Below, piece by piece: positions 42,443 through 51,757 of a stretch of 64,000 nucleotides of DNA. A program made the translations under genes and the position numbers. This DNA comes from Flavobacterium lacus (GTDB lineage: Bacteria > Bacteroidota > Bacteroidia > Flavobacteriales > Flavobacteriaceae): NCBI RefSeq assembly GCF_003268815.1, contig NZ_QLSV01000002.1, positions 248,001 through 312,000 on the forward strand, in the 5' to 3' direction. The notes below the pieces were generated by a model. The model searched no databases. It was not told the DNA's origin and saw nothing but the letters and a program-made list of their open reading frames with translations. The number at the start of each line of letters is the position of its first letter. Positions within the stretch are counted from its first letter, which is position 1.

Positions 42443-43051
42443 ATGAAATCGATTACGATTAAAGGATCAGAAAGAGAAAACGTAGGCAAAAAGGCAACGA
42501 AGGCCGTACGTGATGCTGGAATGGTTCCTTGCGTTATTTACGGAGGAGATCAACCAGTGCATTTTACAGCAGAAGAAAAAGCGTTCAAAAACTTGGTGTA
42601 CACTCCCAACGCACACACTGTTGTAATCGAACTAAATAACGGTAAAAAAGCAGATGTGATTTTACAAGACATCCAATTTCACCCGGTATCAGACAAAATT
42701 TTACACATCGACTTCTATGCGTTAAAAGACGACAAAGAAATCGTTATGGAAATCCCTGTAAAAGTAACAGGAACATCACCAGGTGTATTAGCCGGTGGAG
42801 TTTTACGTTTAAACCAAAGAAGATTAAAAGTGAAAGCTTTACCAAAAAATCTTCCTGATTTCGTAGAAGCAAACATTTCTCCATTAGAAATGGGTAACAA
42901 ATTATACGTTACAAAAATTGAAACCAACAACTTCAAATTAATGCACCCGGACAATACTGTGGTAGCTCAAGTGAGAATTTCACGTGCCGCTATGAAAGCC
43001 GCTCAAGAAGCTGCAAAAGCAGAAAAAGGTGGAGCAAAAAAGAAAAAATAA
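42443..43051 (+). CDS. rplY: Ribosomal protein bL25 (CTC/TL5 type)
   Basis: A 202-residue two-domain bL25. The N-terminal 5S rRNA-binding domain has [28 protein letters not shown]; the C-terminal TL5-like domain runs from about 95 to 185 and ends with an Ala/Lys tail. The open frame extends 16 codons upstream; [12 protein letters not shown] is the family start. In many flavobacteria it lies between prs and pth, as here. A terminator follows. Confidence 0.95.
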   Translation: MKSITIKGSERENVGKKATKAVRDAGMVPCVIYGGDQPVHFTAEEKAFKNLVYTPNAHTVVIELNNGKKADVILQDIQFHPVSDKILHIDFYALKDDKEIVMEIPVKVTGTSPGVLAGGVLRLNQRRLKVKALPKNLPDFVEANISPLEMGNKLYVTKIETNNFKLMHPDNTVVAQVRISRAAMKAAQEAAKAEKGGAKKKK

Positions 43052-43071
43052 TTTCAATTTTCTCAATAGCA

Positions 43072-43102
43072 AAAGCATCGGTTCACGCCGGTGCTTTTTT
43101 TT
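43072..43102 (+). terminator. Terminator of rplY
   Basis: AAAGCATCGG and CCGGTGCTTT form a stem with one G-T pair, loop TTCACG, followed by T8. Confidence 0.85.
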
Positions 43103-43160
43103 ATTCTGAACTTGTTTCAGAATCGCAATCCCAGAAAACTCTCAACCGACAACTTTTTTA

Positions 43161-43318
43161 GAACCCAATCCCGCTGTCCACTACAAGCTTGTTTGCCAAA
43201 CCCGTTTTTTCTAAGCCGCCCCAAGTCCCGATAGCTATCGGGACCGCTGGTCGCTTTGGGTCAGCAAGAAAAAATCGGCTTTGGCCGCACAAGGCTTTCC
43301 GTTACCATCAGGGGTAGA
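43161..43318. repeat. Intergenic hairpin repeat (copy 2), with 18-bp palindrome
   Basis: Contains CCGCTGTCCACTACAAG on the left, GGCTTTCCGTTACCATCAGGGG on the right and, in the middle, a perfect palindrome TCCCGATAGCTATCGGGA (43226-43243) followed by CCGCTGGTCGCTTTGGG, which shares CCGCTGGTCGCTTT with the element at 20331. It fills most of the gap 43103-43371. Confidence 0.55.
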
Positions 43319-43359
43319 ACCTGCTCCAAATCAAAATCGGCTAGAATTAGAAACTTTCG

Positions 43360-43367
43360 TACTTTTG
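43360..43367 (+). promoter_or_regulatory. -7 promoter element of pth
   Basis: TACTTTTG ends four bases before the ATG at 43372. Either the mRNA is leaderless or translation starts at the internal ATG at 43429. Confidence 0.5.
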
Positions 43368-43371
43368 CAAC

Positions 43372-43995
43372 ATGATCAACTGGATAACATCACTTTTTCA
43401 AACCCAAAAAACCGTTACAGAATCGGATATGAAAAAATTTTTAATCGTCGGACTCGGAAACATCGGAGCCGAATATGCCAATACCCGCCACAACATCGGA
43501 TTCAAAATACTCGACCATTTTGCCAAAAAAGAAAGCATCCGTTTTCAAACCGCCAAGTTGGGCGACGTAGCCGAATTCAAAATCAAAGGTCGAACATTGC
43601 TTCTTCTCAAACCCAACACCTATATGAACCTCAGCGGAAAAGCGGTGAAATATTGGATGGAAAAGGAAAACATCGAAAAAGGAAATGTGTTAGTTATCAC
43701 CGACGATTTAAACCTCAGTTTTGGAACCATCCGCATCAAAACCAAAGGAAGCGACGGCGGTCACAACGGATTGAAAAGTATCCAAAGTTTACTCAACACA
43801 ACGGAATATCCGCGTTTCCGATTTGGCATTAGTGACCAATTTAAAAAAGGTCAACAAGTGAATTACGTTTTGGGCGAATGGGACGAAGAAGAAAAATCAA
43901 AATTAACCGAACGATTAGAACTATCCGCTCAAATTATTCAATCCTTTGCCTTAGCCGGATTAAACAATACAATGAACGAATTCAACGGAAAATAA
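43372..43995 (+). CDS. pth: Peptidyl-tRNA hydrolase
   Basis: A 207-residue hydrolase that recycles peptidyl-tRNA. FLIVGLGNIGAEYANTRHNIGF carries the catalytic His; TYMNLSGKAV and DDLNLSFGTIRIKTKGSDGGHNGLKSI complete the active site. The family core starts at MKKFLIVGLGN (codon 20, base 43429). Flavobacterial homologues often have an N-terminal extension such as MINWITSLF, so I keep the first ATG; the alternative would shorten it by 19 residues. Confidence 0.94.
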   Translation: MINWITSLFQTQKTVTESDMKKFLIVGLGNIGAEYANTRHNIGFKILDHFAKKESIRFQTAKLGDVAEFKIKGRTLLLLKPNTYMNLSGKAVKYWMEKENIEKGNVLVITDDLNLSFGTIRIKTKGSDGGHNGLKSIQSLLNTTEYPRFRFGISDQFKKGQQVNYVLGEWDEEEKSKLTERLELSAQIIQSFALAGLNNTMNEFNGK

Positions 43996-44034
43996 TTGGC
44001 TTACTTTTTGAAACTAGTAATAAAAACCTCAACC

Positions 44035-44544
44035 ATGAAAAAAATAATTGCACTCTTTTTATTTGGATTATTATTTTCCTGTAACGCTCAAAAAAACAGT
44101 TCAACAGCTATGCCAACACTCAGCAGCGAATGTCCGCAAGACGGAACATGCGAAGTAGAAATTTTAAAAAACAAACAGCTCATTCTACTTCATGATGAGT
44201 TAGGTGGCATGTATTATGATATTAAGGATCAAGAAGGAACCACGGTAATCCATTATCAATACAACCGAACTACAGAAGCTAATGTGCAGGACGGTCATTA
44301 TCGTGAAGACATTATTTTTGAAATTAAAAATTCAGACACCTCGCTGGATTTAACTGATTCTGCTCTACAGCAAACCAAACTTATTTTTGGTCGTCATTGC
44401 TTCTGTAAAGGACAAACCGGTTACTTTAAAATTGATCAAGGAAATTTGAAATTAACATCCAATAAAAAGGAAGTTACTTTTAGTCTTTCTTTAATTTGCG
44501 AAAAGGTGCCTCAGATCATTACATTCATCGAAACTAAAAGGTAA
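44035..44544 (+). CDS. Hypothetical lipoprotein
   Basis: A 169-residue exported protein whose signal peptide MKKIIALFLFGLLFSC ends in a lipobox. The mature part is beta-rich with an internal FGRHCFCKG cysteine motif. No family recognised. The frame extends 13 codons upstream, but the MKK start suits the signal peptide. It follows pth by 39 bases and may share its transcript, although a TACTTTTTG-like box lies between. Confidence 0.6.
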   Translation: MKKIIALFLFGLLFSCNAQKNSSTAMPTLSSECPQDGTCEVEILKNKQLILLHDELGGMYYDIKDQEGTTVIHYQYNRTTEANVQDGHYREDIIFEIKNSDTSLDLTDSALQQTKLIFGRHCFCKGQTGYFKIDQGNLKLTSNKKEVTFSLSLICEKVPQIITFIETKR

Positions 44545-44579
44545 TAAAAAAACCCATTAACAAAATTTGCTAATGGGTT
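44545..44579. terminator. Bidirectional terminator
   Basis: AACCCATTA (44551-44559) pairs with TAATGGGTT (44571-44579); T run on the minus strand. Lies between the convergent lipoprotein and protease genes. Confidence 0.8.
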
Positions 44580-44597
44580 GTATAGACTATCTAAAAA

Positions 44598-47500
44598 TTA
44601 TTCAATAATCAATCGTTTTGTTTCAGTGCTATTTCCATCAGAAACTTTCACCAAATAAACACCTATTTGCGGACTTGCCAGTTGAATTTCTTGATTGAAA
44701 GCTCCGTTATTAGAAAAGAATTGATCAAAAATTGTACGTCCACGCATATCATAAACAGTAATTCCAACTTTTTCTGACTGCACTTGGTCCAGTTGAACGG
44801 TAAAGTTCCCTTTGGTTGGATTTGGATACAAACCGAAATTTAAAGGGGTAACGTCCCCAACACTTGCCGGAGCATTTTCACTACAAATAGCAATACTCCA
44901 ACTGTTAATTGCACCACCGTCTTGATTAAATACATCTTGTACTCGAAGTGTCCACACCCCTTGCGAATTTTGACCGTTTAAAGCAGAGAGAGGTTGTTCG
45001 GGAAGTATAACTCCGGAAACACCGGGATTTGTTCCACATACCAAAACAATTCCATTGTCATCAAATGTCGCTATCGCATTTGGAATACCTTGGTTTGGAT
45101 TACATTCTCTATTCATCAACTGAACTTGTGTTCCGGTTGGACTTATCAAGGTTACAATCAAATCATTTATCCAAGTATGAGCAATATTTACGGTAACGGT
45201 AACTTTTTGAATTACTACATTGTCTCCTGCAGGGATGGTTAAGGTTGAATTTACTGTTGGTGTTCCTGCAGCAGGAATCACAACGGGGACATTAGTTGAA
45301 ATTGCCGTGCCACAAAAGGTAGTTGAAAAAGAGAATACTGAAGAGAACACTCCTAAACAAGATTCATTTCCGGGAGAAACCCTCCAATATAAAGTAGTTG
45401 CATTTGGTAAATTAGAGGCTATATAGCTGTTGGTAGACACTACATTCGCTTCAACGATTGTTGTAAATGAAGCATCAGAAGCAATTTGAACAGAATAAAG
45501 TGTTGCATTTGGATCTGCTGTCCAAGTGAAAGAAACACCTGAAGGCTCTACAACTGCGGCATTGGCAGGTGAATTTAAGGTTACTAAACTAAAGTTTCCA
45601 CTAACAACCTCCAGATACATGTTAACTGTTTTGATCGTTGCTCCTGAAGTTGCCGTAACAGTAATTGCATGAATACCTATTGGCGTTAAAGCATTTGTGG
45701 TTACTTGCATTTGTACAGTTCCTTGAGCGGAGGCTGAAGCCGGCACAAATGAAACGGTTGTCCCGAAAGGATTGCCGGTTGCAGAAAAGGTTGTAGTACC
45801 GGTAAATCCGGCAAAAGTTTGATACGCTAAATTATAAACGGCGTTACTTCCTTGGCAAACTGATTTATTTTGCTCTCCCTCTACCCCATTAAAGGCAATA
45901 GCCATTGTTGATACTGGAGCTGTGATTGAAAAGTTTGTGTTGGAAACATCTAGAAATATATTGTTGTGTCCTTTTACCATTATTCTATTGGAGTTTCCAA
46001 TACTCCCTGGCACAGTAATTATTTCTGAACCATCATTCGGCACTTTACTTGCTAAAAGAGTTGGAAAACTTGCTCCGCCATTTGTTGATAAATAAATATC
46101 TACATAGGGAGTATCTACTCCGTTGGCTGTAGTTCCGGCAACATCCCATGAAACTGTTTGATTAGAACCTGCAACCCAAGCAACATTGGTGTTTGGTGTG
46201 GTAACTAAAAAAGGTCCGGCATTGGCCACAGTTGTCACGGTCATAGTTGTTCGTGCTGTTTGCCCTCCATTAGGAAAACCATTGTCTCTAACAAGTAGGG
46301 AAAAATTCATCGTTTTTGCGATGGAGGGAACAACTTCCCATTGATTTGCGGTTGCTCCTGTTAAAATGGTTGACATTATTGGCATAAATCGATTGGGACT
46401 AGTAGATGGATTTCTAGAACGAAATCGTGGTCCGTTTGCTGCATCAGTTGCCGTTGGAGGTTGGATGGCAATTCCAGTGTCGGTCTGTTCCCAACAATAG
46501 GTCAACGCATCACCATTCGCATCGGTGGCATTTCCTTCTAAAACAAAAGCTGTACTTCTTGGAATAGTATAATTTTGAATCGGTTGAATGATTGGGGCAT
46601 CATTATTATTATTGATATTGGCCGAACAATTTCCGGTTCCGGCAACAAAATTATCCATTTGAAGTAAACTGGCTACGTGAAAATAAGCATCTGAATTATT
46701 TTGAACATTTGGTGCACAAATTCCTGCATATCCCATAATGGTTGAGGCACTTCCTGGCTCGATTGCGGTTGCAGCGGTTCGTTGGCAACTATTATTTTGT
46801 GTATGTGTAGCTCCAAACTGGTGCCCCATTTCATGGGCTACAAAATCAATATCAAATGGATCGCCAACAGGGGCAAAAGATCCTGTAACTCCTCTCGCTT
46901 TGTTCGCGGTGCAGGGTGATCCTAAAGAGGCAACTCCGCCGCCACCTGTACTAAATACGTGACCAATATCATAATTATTAAAACCAATACCCGTATCAAT
47001 TACACCTTGAATTTGATTTAACAATGCATTACCTGTATTATTATTATCTAATGTATCAGGCTTTTCCGGTGTAAAAAAGATTATATTAGTATTGGTTGGG
47101 ACAATCTGCATCGTTAAAGACATGTCCCGTTCATAAACACCATTTACACGCGTCATTGTTACATTCATTGCAGCCAAAACCACAGCATTTTTTTGGGCTA
47201 CCGTTCCTCCGGCTAAACCTGCTTGATTAATATGATATTGAGAATATTCTACAGTAGATGCTAAGGCTAATCGATACGTTCTGAAAATTCCCGTATTGGA
47301 TGAAATAGTATTGCTATTTCTTGGAGAAAAATGAATCCCTTCAACCTCTTCCATAATTTCATCTTCTACAAGACAAGTAAAAGCAGAACTTGGTAAAATA
47401 TTTTTTCTGGAATAAACCATATATTGACGTAAATCGCTTGTATAAGTATCGATATAATGTACTTCTCTATCCGCAGCGAAAAGCATAGCATGAACACCAA

Positions 47501-47891
47501 ATAGAGTCGTGCTGAATCGGACCATGGCCGACTTATTTCCCAACCCTACTCCAACATACGATTTTATGTCAGGAAATTGAGCTTGTAAATCGGGATGCAT
47601 AATAGAAGCTTCGTATATTCTGAAGCTTTCAAATTCTCCTTCGGCATTTGGAAAATTTACGATCACATTAGAAAGTAATTGTGATGATTCTCTTTTAGGG
47701 GCTTTAAGCAATTCTGCTTTAAAATTTTGCAAATCCAAAGTAAACACCTCGTATTCAACGGGAATAGTTGTTCTTTGTACTCTTTGAATTGGTGATAAAT
47801 TTTCCTTAGTGCTCTTTTCCCAGTAATTCTTTTGAGAATAACTTGAAAAAGAAATCAGTACGCAAAAAATTAAAAATAATAGTTTTTTCAT
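44598..47891 (-). CDS. T9SS-exported reprolysin-like metalloprotease with P-domain (paralogue A)
   Basis: A 1097-residue exported zinc protease. Signal peptide FLIFCVLISFSSYSQ, pro-region to about 195, M12B-type catalytic domain with HEMGHQFGATH (353-363) and the Met-turn IMGYAG. Beyond it are Ig/Fn3-like modules, a proprotein-convertase P-like domain (INDLIVTLISPTGTQVQL) and a type A T9SS sorting domain (LYPNPTKGNFTVQL, YDMRGRTIFDQF, GVYLVKVSDG). The open frame reaches 48011, but the first 40 codons overlap the terminator of the next gene; MKK at 47891 is the start. Tandem with a close paralogue. Confidence 0.9.
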   Translation of the reverse strand: MKKLLFLIFCVLISFSSYSQKNYWEKSTKENLSPIQRVQRTTIPVEYEVFTLDLQNFKAELLKAPKRESSQLLSNVIVNFPNAEGEFESFRIYEASIMHPDLQAQFPDIKSYVGVGLGNKSAMVRFSTTLFGVHAMLFAADREVHYIDTYTSDLRQYMVYSRKNILPSSAFTCLVEDEIMEEVEGIHFSPRNSNTISSNTGIFRTYRLALASTVEYSQYHINQAGLAGGTVAQKNAVVLAAMNVTMTRVNGVYERDMSLTMQIVPTNTNIIFFTPEKPDTLDNNNTGNALLNQIQGVIDTGIGFNNYDIGHVFSTGGGGVASLGSPCTANKARGVTGSFAPVGDPFDIDFVAHEMGHQFGATHTQNNSCQRTAATAIEPGSASTIMGYAGICAPNVQNNSDAYFHVASLLQMDNFVAGTGNCSANINNNNDAPIIQPIQNYTIPRSTAFVLEGNATDANGDALTYCWEQTDTGIAIQPPTATDAANGPRFRSRNPSTSPNRFMPIMSTILTGATANQWEVVPSIAKTMNFSLLVRDNGFPNGGQTARTTMTVTTVANAGPFLVTTPNTNVAWVAGSNQTVSWDVAGTTANGVDTPYVDIYLSTNGGASFPTLLASKVPNDGSEIITVPGSIGNSNRIMVKGHNNIFLDVSNTNFSITAPVSTMAIAFNGVEGEQNKSVCQGSNAVYNLAYQTFAGFTGTTTFSATGNPFGTTVSFVPASASAQGTVQMQVTTNALTPIGIHAITVTATSGATIKTVNMYLEVVSGNFSLVTLNSPANAAVVEPSGVSFTWTADPNATLYSVQIASDASFTTIVEANVVSTNSYIASNLPNATTLYWRVSPGNESCLGVFSSVFSFSTTFCGTAISTNVPVVIPAAGTPTVNSTLTIPAGDNVVIQKVTVTVNIAHTWINDLIVTLISPTGTQVQLMNRECNPNQGIPNAIATFDDNGIVLVCGTNPGVSGVILPEQPLSALNGQNSQGVWTLRVQDVFNQDGGAINSWSIAICSENAPASVGDVTPLNFGLYPNPTKGNFTVQLDQVQSEKVGITVYDMRGRTIFDQFFSNNGAFNQEIQLASPQIGVYLVKVSDGNSTETKRLIIE

Positions 47892-47940
47892 GAAATTTAG
47901 TTTTACGGCTCTAAAATAATGAATTTTATTTAGAAAACGC

Positions 47941-47970
47941 AAAAAAAAGACCGTCAAAGCTGACGGTCTT
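47941..47970 (-). terminator. Terminator of paralogue B protease
   Basis: AAGACCGTCA (47947-47956) pairs with TGACGGTCTT (47961-47970), loop AAGC; T8 on the minus strand. It separates the two protease genes into individual transcripts. Confidence 0.88.
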
Positions 47971-47997
47971 CTATGATTTTGATAAAAACTATGCGTT

Positions 47998-50664
47998 TTA
48001 TTCAACAACAATACGTTTTACTTCTTTTCTGTCACCGTTTGTAAGATTCAATAAATAAACCCCAGTTTGGGCATTCTCTAGTTGAATTTCTTGGTTAAAA
48101 GTAGACCCTGATTGGTAGTTCTTTTCAAATATTTTTCTGCCTCTCATATCCATCACTGCAATAATTACCGTTTCGTCTGAAGGATTATCAAAACTAACGG
48201 TAAAGTTTCCTTTGTTCGGATTTGGATAAACCGTGAAAGCATCAAAACCAAAATTTTCAGTCGACAAAGTTACTGTTTGTGTACAAATTTCAATACTCCA
48301 CGAGTTTAATGTTCCATTATCTCCTTGAAAAGTATCATACACTCTTAACCTCCATGTTCCTTGTGGGTTTTGTCCGTTGAAAACAGAAAAACTTTCAGCA
48401 GATTGTAAGGTTTGCAATGTTGCAGCACCTGCTGTACAATTAATTGGATTACCTGAGTTCATGAACTTCAAATTCAATGTCCCATTTGTTTGGCCGCATA
48501 ATCGATTGTAAACACGTACAAAGTTAGTTGGATTTTGCGGGCTACTAATGTCTGTTATTACATCTGATAAATAGGTATGTGTGATGTTATTGAAAACAGA
48601 AATACTGTTAATCTCACCGGTCATCGGTACGTTAATCGTTCCAATTTGATTTGCAGGAACTCCAGCAGCAGTGATAATTGGCAAAGAGGTACCGCTATAA
48701 GTATTACACGCTACCGTAACGGTATAGCCGATTGCAAAGGGGGTTGAATTTAAAGCATAATAAATATTCCCTGTAGGCCGAATCAACAATCTACAGTTTA
48801 CGGCTGCAACAGTAGGAACAGTGATGGTTTCTGAACCATCATTAGGTGTATTGGCTGCTAAAACGGTTGGAAACGTTAGCCCGCCATCAGTTGATAATAA
48901 AATATCAACATTCGCTGAACCGGGTAAAGTTGTTGTGTTATTAACAGACCAAGTGATGGTTTGAGTAGACCCTTGATTCCATGAAACTCCGGCAGTATTT
49001 TGCGAAGTAACCGCAAAAGGACCCACTGTAGCACTCACTGTAATGTTTGAAGTTGCGGTACTGGTTTGTCCTCCATTCGCTATATTATCTCTGGCTGTCA
49101 ACGTAAATGACATTGATCTTCCAATGGTTGAAACAGATTCCCAAGTAGTAGTTAAATTATTGCTTAATACCGAACTAAATGCAGGCATATAACGAATAGG
49201 CGTGTCAACGGGAGGCAATGATCTAAAGTTTGGCCCTGCCGGTTTGGTAGGGTAACAAACACTATTCGCGCCTGTAACCGCACTGGTTGCATTATTGTTT
49301 TGCTCCCATGAAAAAGTTGCTCCGGGGTTATTGCTCGGATTTGTACCGGTTAAAATAAATGCTGTTCCATTGGGAATAGTCCAATTTCCGCCTGAAGTTA
49401 TGGTTAAAGCAGGGTTATTAAGCGGAATATTATTGGCACAAGGCTTATTGGCCAAATTATTTTGAATTTGTAAAATACTTCGATATGTAAAATAATCGTC
49501 ACTATTGTTTTGCACATTAAAATCTGTTAAACCTGCGTATGCCATGATTGTTGATCCACTACCGGGTTCTACATTTACACCAAAAGGCTCTAAGCTTTCA
49601 GAAAAAGTGTGATTGGCTCCCAACTGATGCCCTAGTTCATGAGCTACATAATCGATATCAAAAAAGTCCCCTGCAGGAACACCATCTGCCGGTGAAGTTA
49701 TTCCACTTCCTTTTTGGCCATCTACGCAAACACATCCAATACATCCTGCGTTTCCACCTCCACCTGTAGCACCAAATAAATGGCCTATATCATAATTTGC
49801 TTCACCAATTACATTCGTAAGCGTTGTTTGTAATTGATTATTCCAATTATTTATACCTGAAGCAGGAGAGTAGGGGTCAGTAGCGGGGTTAGTATAAATG
49901 ACCAAATTATTATTAGCAATAATATTTAATCGTACGGCTAAATCTTTTTCAAATACACCATTAACCCTGGTCATTGTTGCATTCATTGCCGCTAAGGCTC
50001 CTGCAGCCCCACCGTGATAAGTACCGTATTCTCCGGTACATGATAAAGCTAATCGAAATGTTTTTAAAACACCATTATTAGCCATAACCTCTTGATTATC
50101 TAACCCTTCAGAAAGCCTATTGCTTACTGAATGATCAACGGTAGAACATGTAAATGGCATTTTTCCTTTTTGTCTTGCAGATACATAAGCAGCATAAATT
50201 ACTCCACTTTCTGCATATGGCTCCATGAATTCAGTTTTTTTACCGGCTCTTAAAATCATGGTTTGAACTCCTTTTGGATCAATACTCATTCTTAATTGAG
50301 CTTTTTTGTCATCAATCCCAATTCCGATATAGGATCTGATTTCTGGGTATTGGGCTTGCAATTCCGGTTCAAAATTTGAAGCTTCAAACAATTCAAAGCG
50401 TTCCATTTCACCTTGTGCATTTGGCAACGTAACAATGACTCCTTTCTCAGACAAAAAGCGATCCGGTGCTGTAACCAAAACAGCTTTAAACGCCTCAACA
50501 TTGAGACTATACAAAGTAAAATTTAAAGGAAATGATTCTCTTTGAGCAGTTTTTGATACTGCTGTAACATTTTCATTTACAGGTGTCCAAAAATTAATTT
50601 TTTGAGCATTGCTGTCTAGAAAAGACAACACTGTAAATAAGGTTAAAAGTACTATTTTTTTCAT
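47998..50664 (-). CDS. T9SS-exported reprolysin-like metalloprotease with P-domain (paralogue B)
   Basis: An 888-residue zinc protease of the same plan as its neighbour: signal peptide (VLLTLFTVLSFLDSNAQ), pro-region, HELGHQLGANH (342-352), Met-turn IMAYAG, a P-like domain (THTYLSDVITDISSPQNP) and a T9SS type A domain (YPNPNKGNFTVSF, MDMRGRKIFEKNY, GVYLLNLTNG). Shorter because one set of middle modules is missing. A TATATTTG element lies just upstream (50687-50694, minus strand). The two are a tandem duplication and probably act on different extracellular proteins. Confidence 0.9.
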   Translation of the reverse strand: MKKIVLLTLFTVLSFLDSNAQKINFWTPVNENVTAVSKTAQRESFPLNFTLYSLNVEAFKAVLVTAPDRFLSEKGVIVTLPNAQGEMERFELFEASNFEPELQAQYPEIRSYIGIGIDDKKAQLRMSIDPKGVQTMILRAGKKTEFMEPYAESGVIYAAYVSARQKGKMPFTCSTVDHSVSNRLSEGLDNQEVMANNGVLKTFRLALSCTGEYGTYHGGAAGALAAMNATMTRVNGVFEKDLAVRLNIIANNNLVIYTNPATDPYSPASGINNWNNQLQTTLTNVIGEANYDIGHLFGATGGGGNAGCIGCVCVDGQKGSGITSPADGVPAGDFFDIDYVAHELGHQLGANHTFSESLEPFGVNVEPGSGSTIMAYAGLTDFNVQNNSDDYFTYRSILQIQNNLANKPCANNIPLNNPALTITSGGNWTIPNGTAFILTGTNPSNNPGATFSWEQNNNATSAVTGANSVCYPTKPAGPNFRSLPPVDTPIRYMPAFSSVLSNNLTTTWESVSTIGRSMSFTLTARDNIANGGQTSTATSNITVSATVGPFAVTSQNTAGVSWNQGSTQTITWSVNNTTTLPGSANVDILLSTDGGLTFPTVLAANTPNDGSETITVPTVAAVNCRLLIRPTGNIYYALNSTPFAIGYTVTVACNTYSGTSLPIITAAGVPANQIGTINVPMTGEINSISVFNNITHTYLSDVITDISSPQNPTNFVRVYNRLCGQTNGTLNLKFMNSGNPINCTAGAATLQTLQSAESFSVFNGQNPQGTWRLRVYDTFQGDNGTLNSWSIEICTQTVTLSTENFGFDAFTVYPNPNKGNFTVSFDNPSDETVIIAVMDMRGRKIFEKNYQSGSTFNQEIQLENAQTGVYLLNLTNGDRKEVKRIVVE

Positions 50665-50784
50665 TTTTTGGAAATTAATTAGGGGACAAATATATCATAT
50701 TTTTAATAATTCTTTAATATTTTTAAAGATTTACATCATTTTTTAATTCTTTCATCTAGAATATTCTTATTAATTATAAAGTTG

Positions 50785-50814
50785 TTGGATTTATTTTTAT
50801 AATAATTAAATTTG
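50785..50814 (+). promoter_or_regulatory. Primary-sigma promoter of ribF
   Basis: TTG (50785-50787), exactly 19 bases, TAAATTTG (50807-50814): consensus. The presumed TTG start codon lies 13 bases after the box. Confidence 0.65.
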
Positions 50815-50827
50815 TAAAAAAAAATCT

Positions 50828-51757
50828 TTGAAAACTTTTCAATCTATTTACGATTTCAAACCCAAAAACAAAACTGTGTTGACACTTGGCACCTTTGACG
50901 GGGTTCATTTTGGACACAAGAAAATTATTGAAAAACTAATCCAAAATTCGACTTTGTGCGAATGCGAAAGTTTGGTGCTCACTTTTTTTCCTCATCCAAG
51001 AATGGTGCTCCAAGACAGTACAGAAATTAAACTCTTAAATACCATTGAAGAACGTACTGAATTATTAAAAAAATCCGGCTTAGACAACCTAATCATTCAT
51101 CCTTTTGATCAAGCATTTTCCAGATTAACGGCAGAAGAATTTGTTTACACTATTTTAGTAAATCAGTTTAATGTGAAAAAAATTATTATTGGCTACGATC
51201 ATCGTTTCGGAAGAAATCGAACGGCTGACATAAATGATTTAATTGAATATGGCGAAAAATATAATTTTGAAGTAGAACAAATTTCGGCTCAGGAAATTGA
51301 TGAAGTTTCGGTTAGTTCTACAAAAATTCGCAATGCTTTGATTGATGGTCAGATAAAATTGGCAAATGACTACCTGGGATACAATTATCTTTTAACCGGA
51401 ACAATCGTGAAGGGAAAAGGAATCGGAAGAACGTTGGATTTTCCCACCGCTAATTTACAACTACACGAATCCTATAAATTGATTCCAAAAAACGGCGTTT
51501 ATATTATTCAAAGTTTGATGAAAAATAAATTGGTTTACGGAATGATGAACATTGGATTTAATCCGACGGTTAATGGCGATTCAAAATCAATTGAAATACA
51601 CTTTTTTGATTTTGATGCTGATTTGTATTCTAAAAAAATTCAAATTCAGTTTTTGGATCGAATTCGTGATGAAGTGAAATTTGAAAATGTTGATAAATTA
51701 AAAGAGCAACTTTTAAAAGATAAAACAGCAGCCATTCAATATATAAATTCTCTGTGA
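50828..51757 (+). CDS. ribF: Bifunctional riboflavin kinase/FAD synthetase
   Basis: A 309-residue enzyme that phosphorylates riboflavin to FMN and adenylates it to FAD. The N-terminal adenylyltransferase has GTFDGVHFGHKK and YDHRFGRNRTAD plus VSSTKIRNAL; the C-terminal riboflavin kinase has GKGIGRTLDFPTANL and MMNIGFNPTVNG. The start codon appears to be TTG: family members start two residues before the F-x-S-I block, no upstream ATG exists, and the next in-frame Met is too far inside. Confidence 0.93.
   Translation: MKTFQSIYDFKPKNKTVLTLGTFDGVHFGHKKIIEKLIQNSTLCECESLVLTFFPHPRMVLQDSTEIKLLNTIEERTELLKKSGLDNLIIHPFDQAFSRLTAEEFVYTILVNQFNVKKIIIGYDHRFGRNRTADINDLIEYGEKYNFEVEQISAQEIDEVSVSSTKIRNALIDGQIKLANDYLGYNYLLTGTIVKGKGIGRTLDFPTANLQLHESYKLIPKNGVYIIQSLMKNKLVYGMMNIGFNPTVNGDSKSIEIHFFDFDADLYSKKIQIQFLDRIRDEVKFENVDKLKEQLLKDKTAAIQYINSL

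Noticed and set aside
43281..43832. Open frame of 183 codons overlapping pth
   Set aside because: It is the +1-frame shadow of pth and of the repeat before it; the residue mix (many Arg, Gln, His, Asn) is not protein-like.
47892..48011. N-terminal extension of protease paralogue A
   Set aside because: These 40 codons cover the terminator of the upstream gene and would put a signal peptide in the interior.
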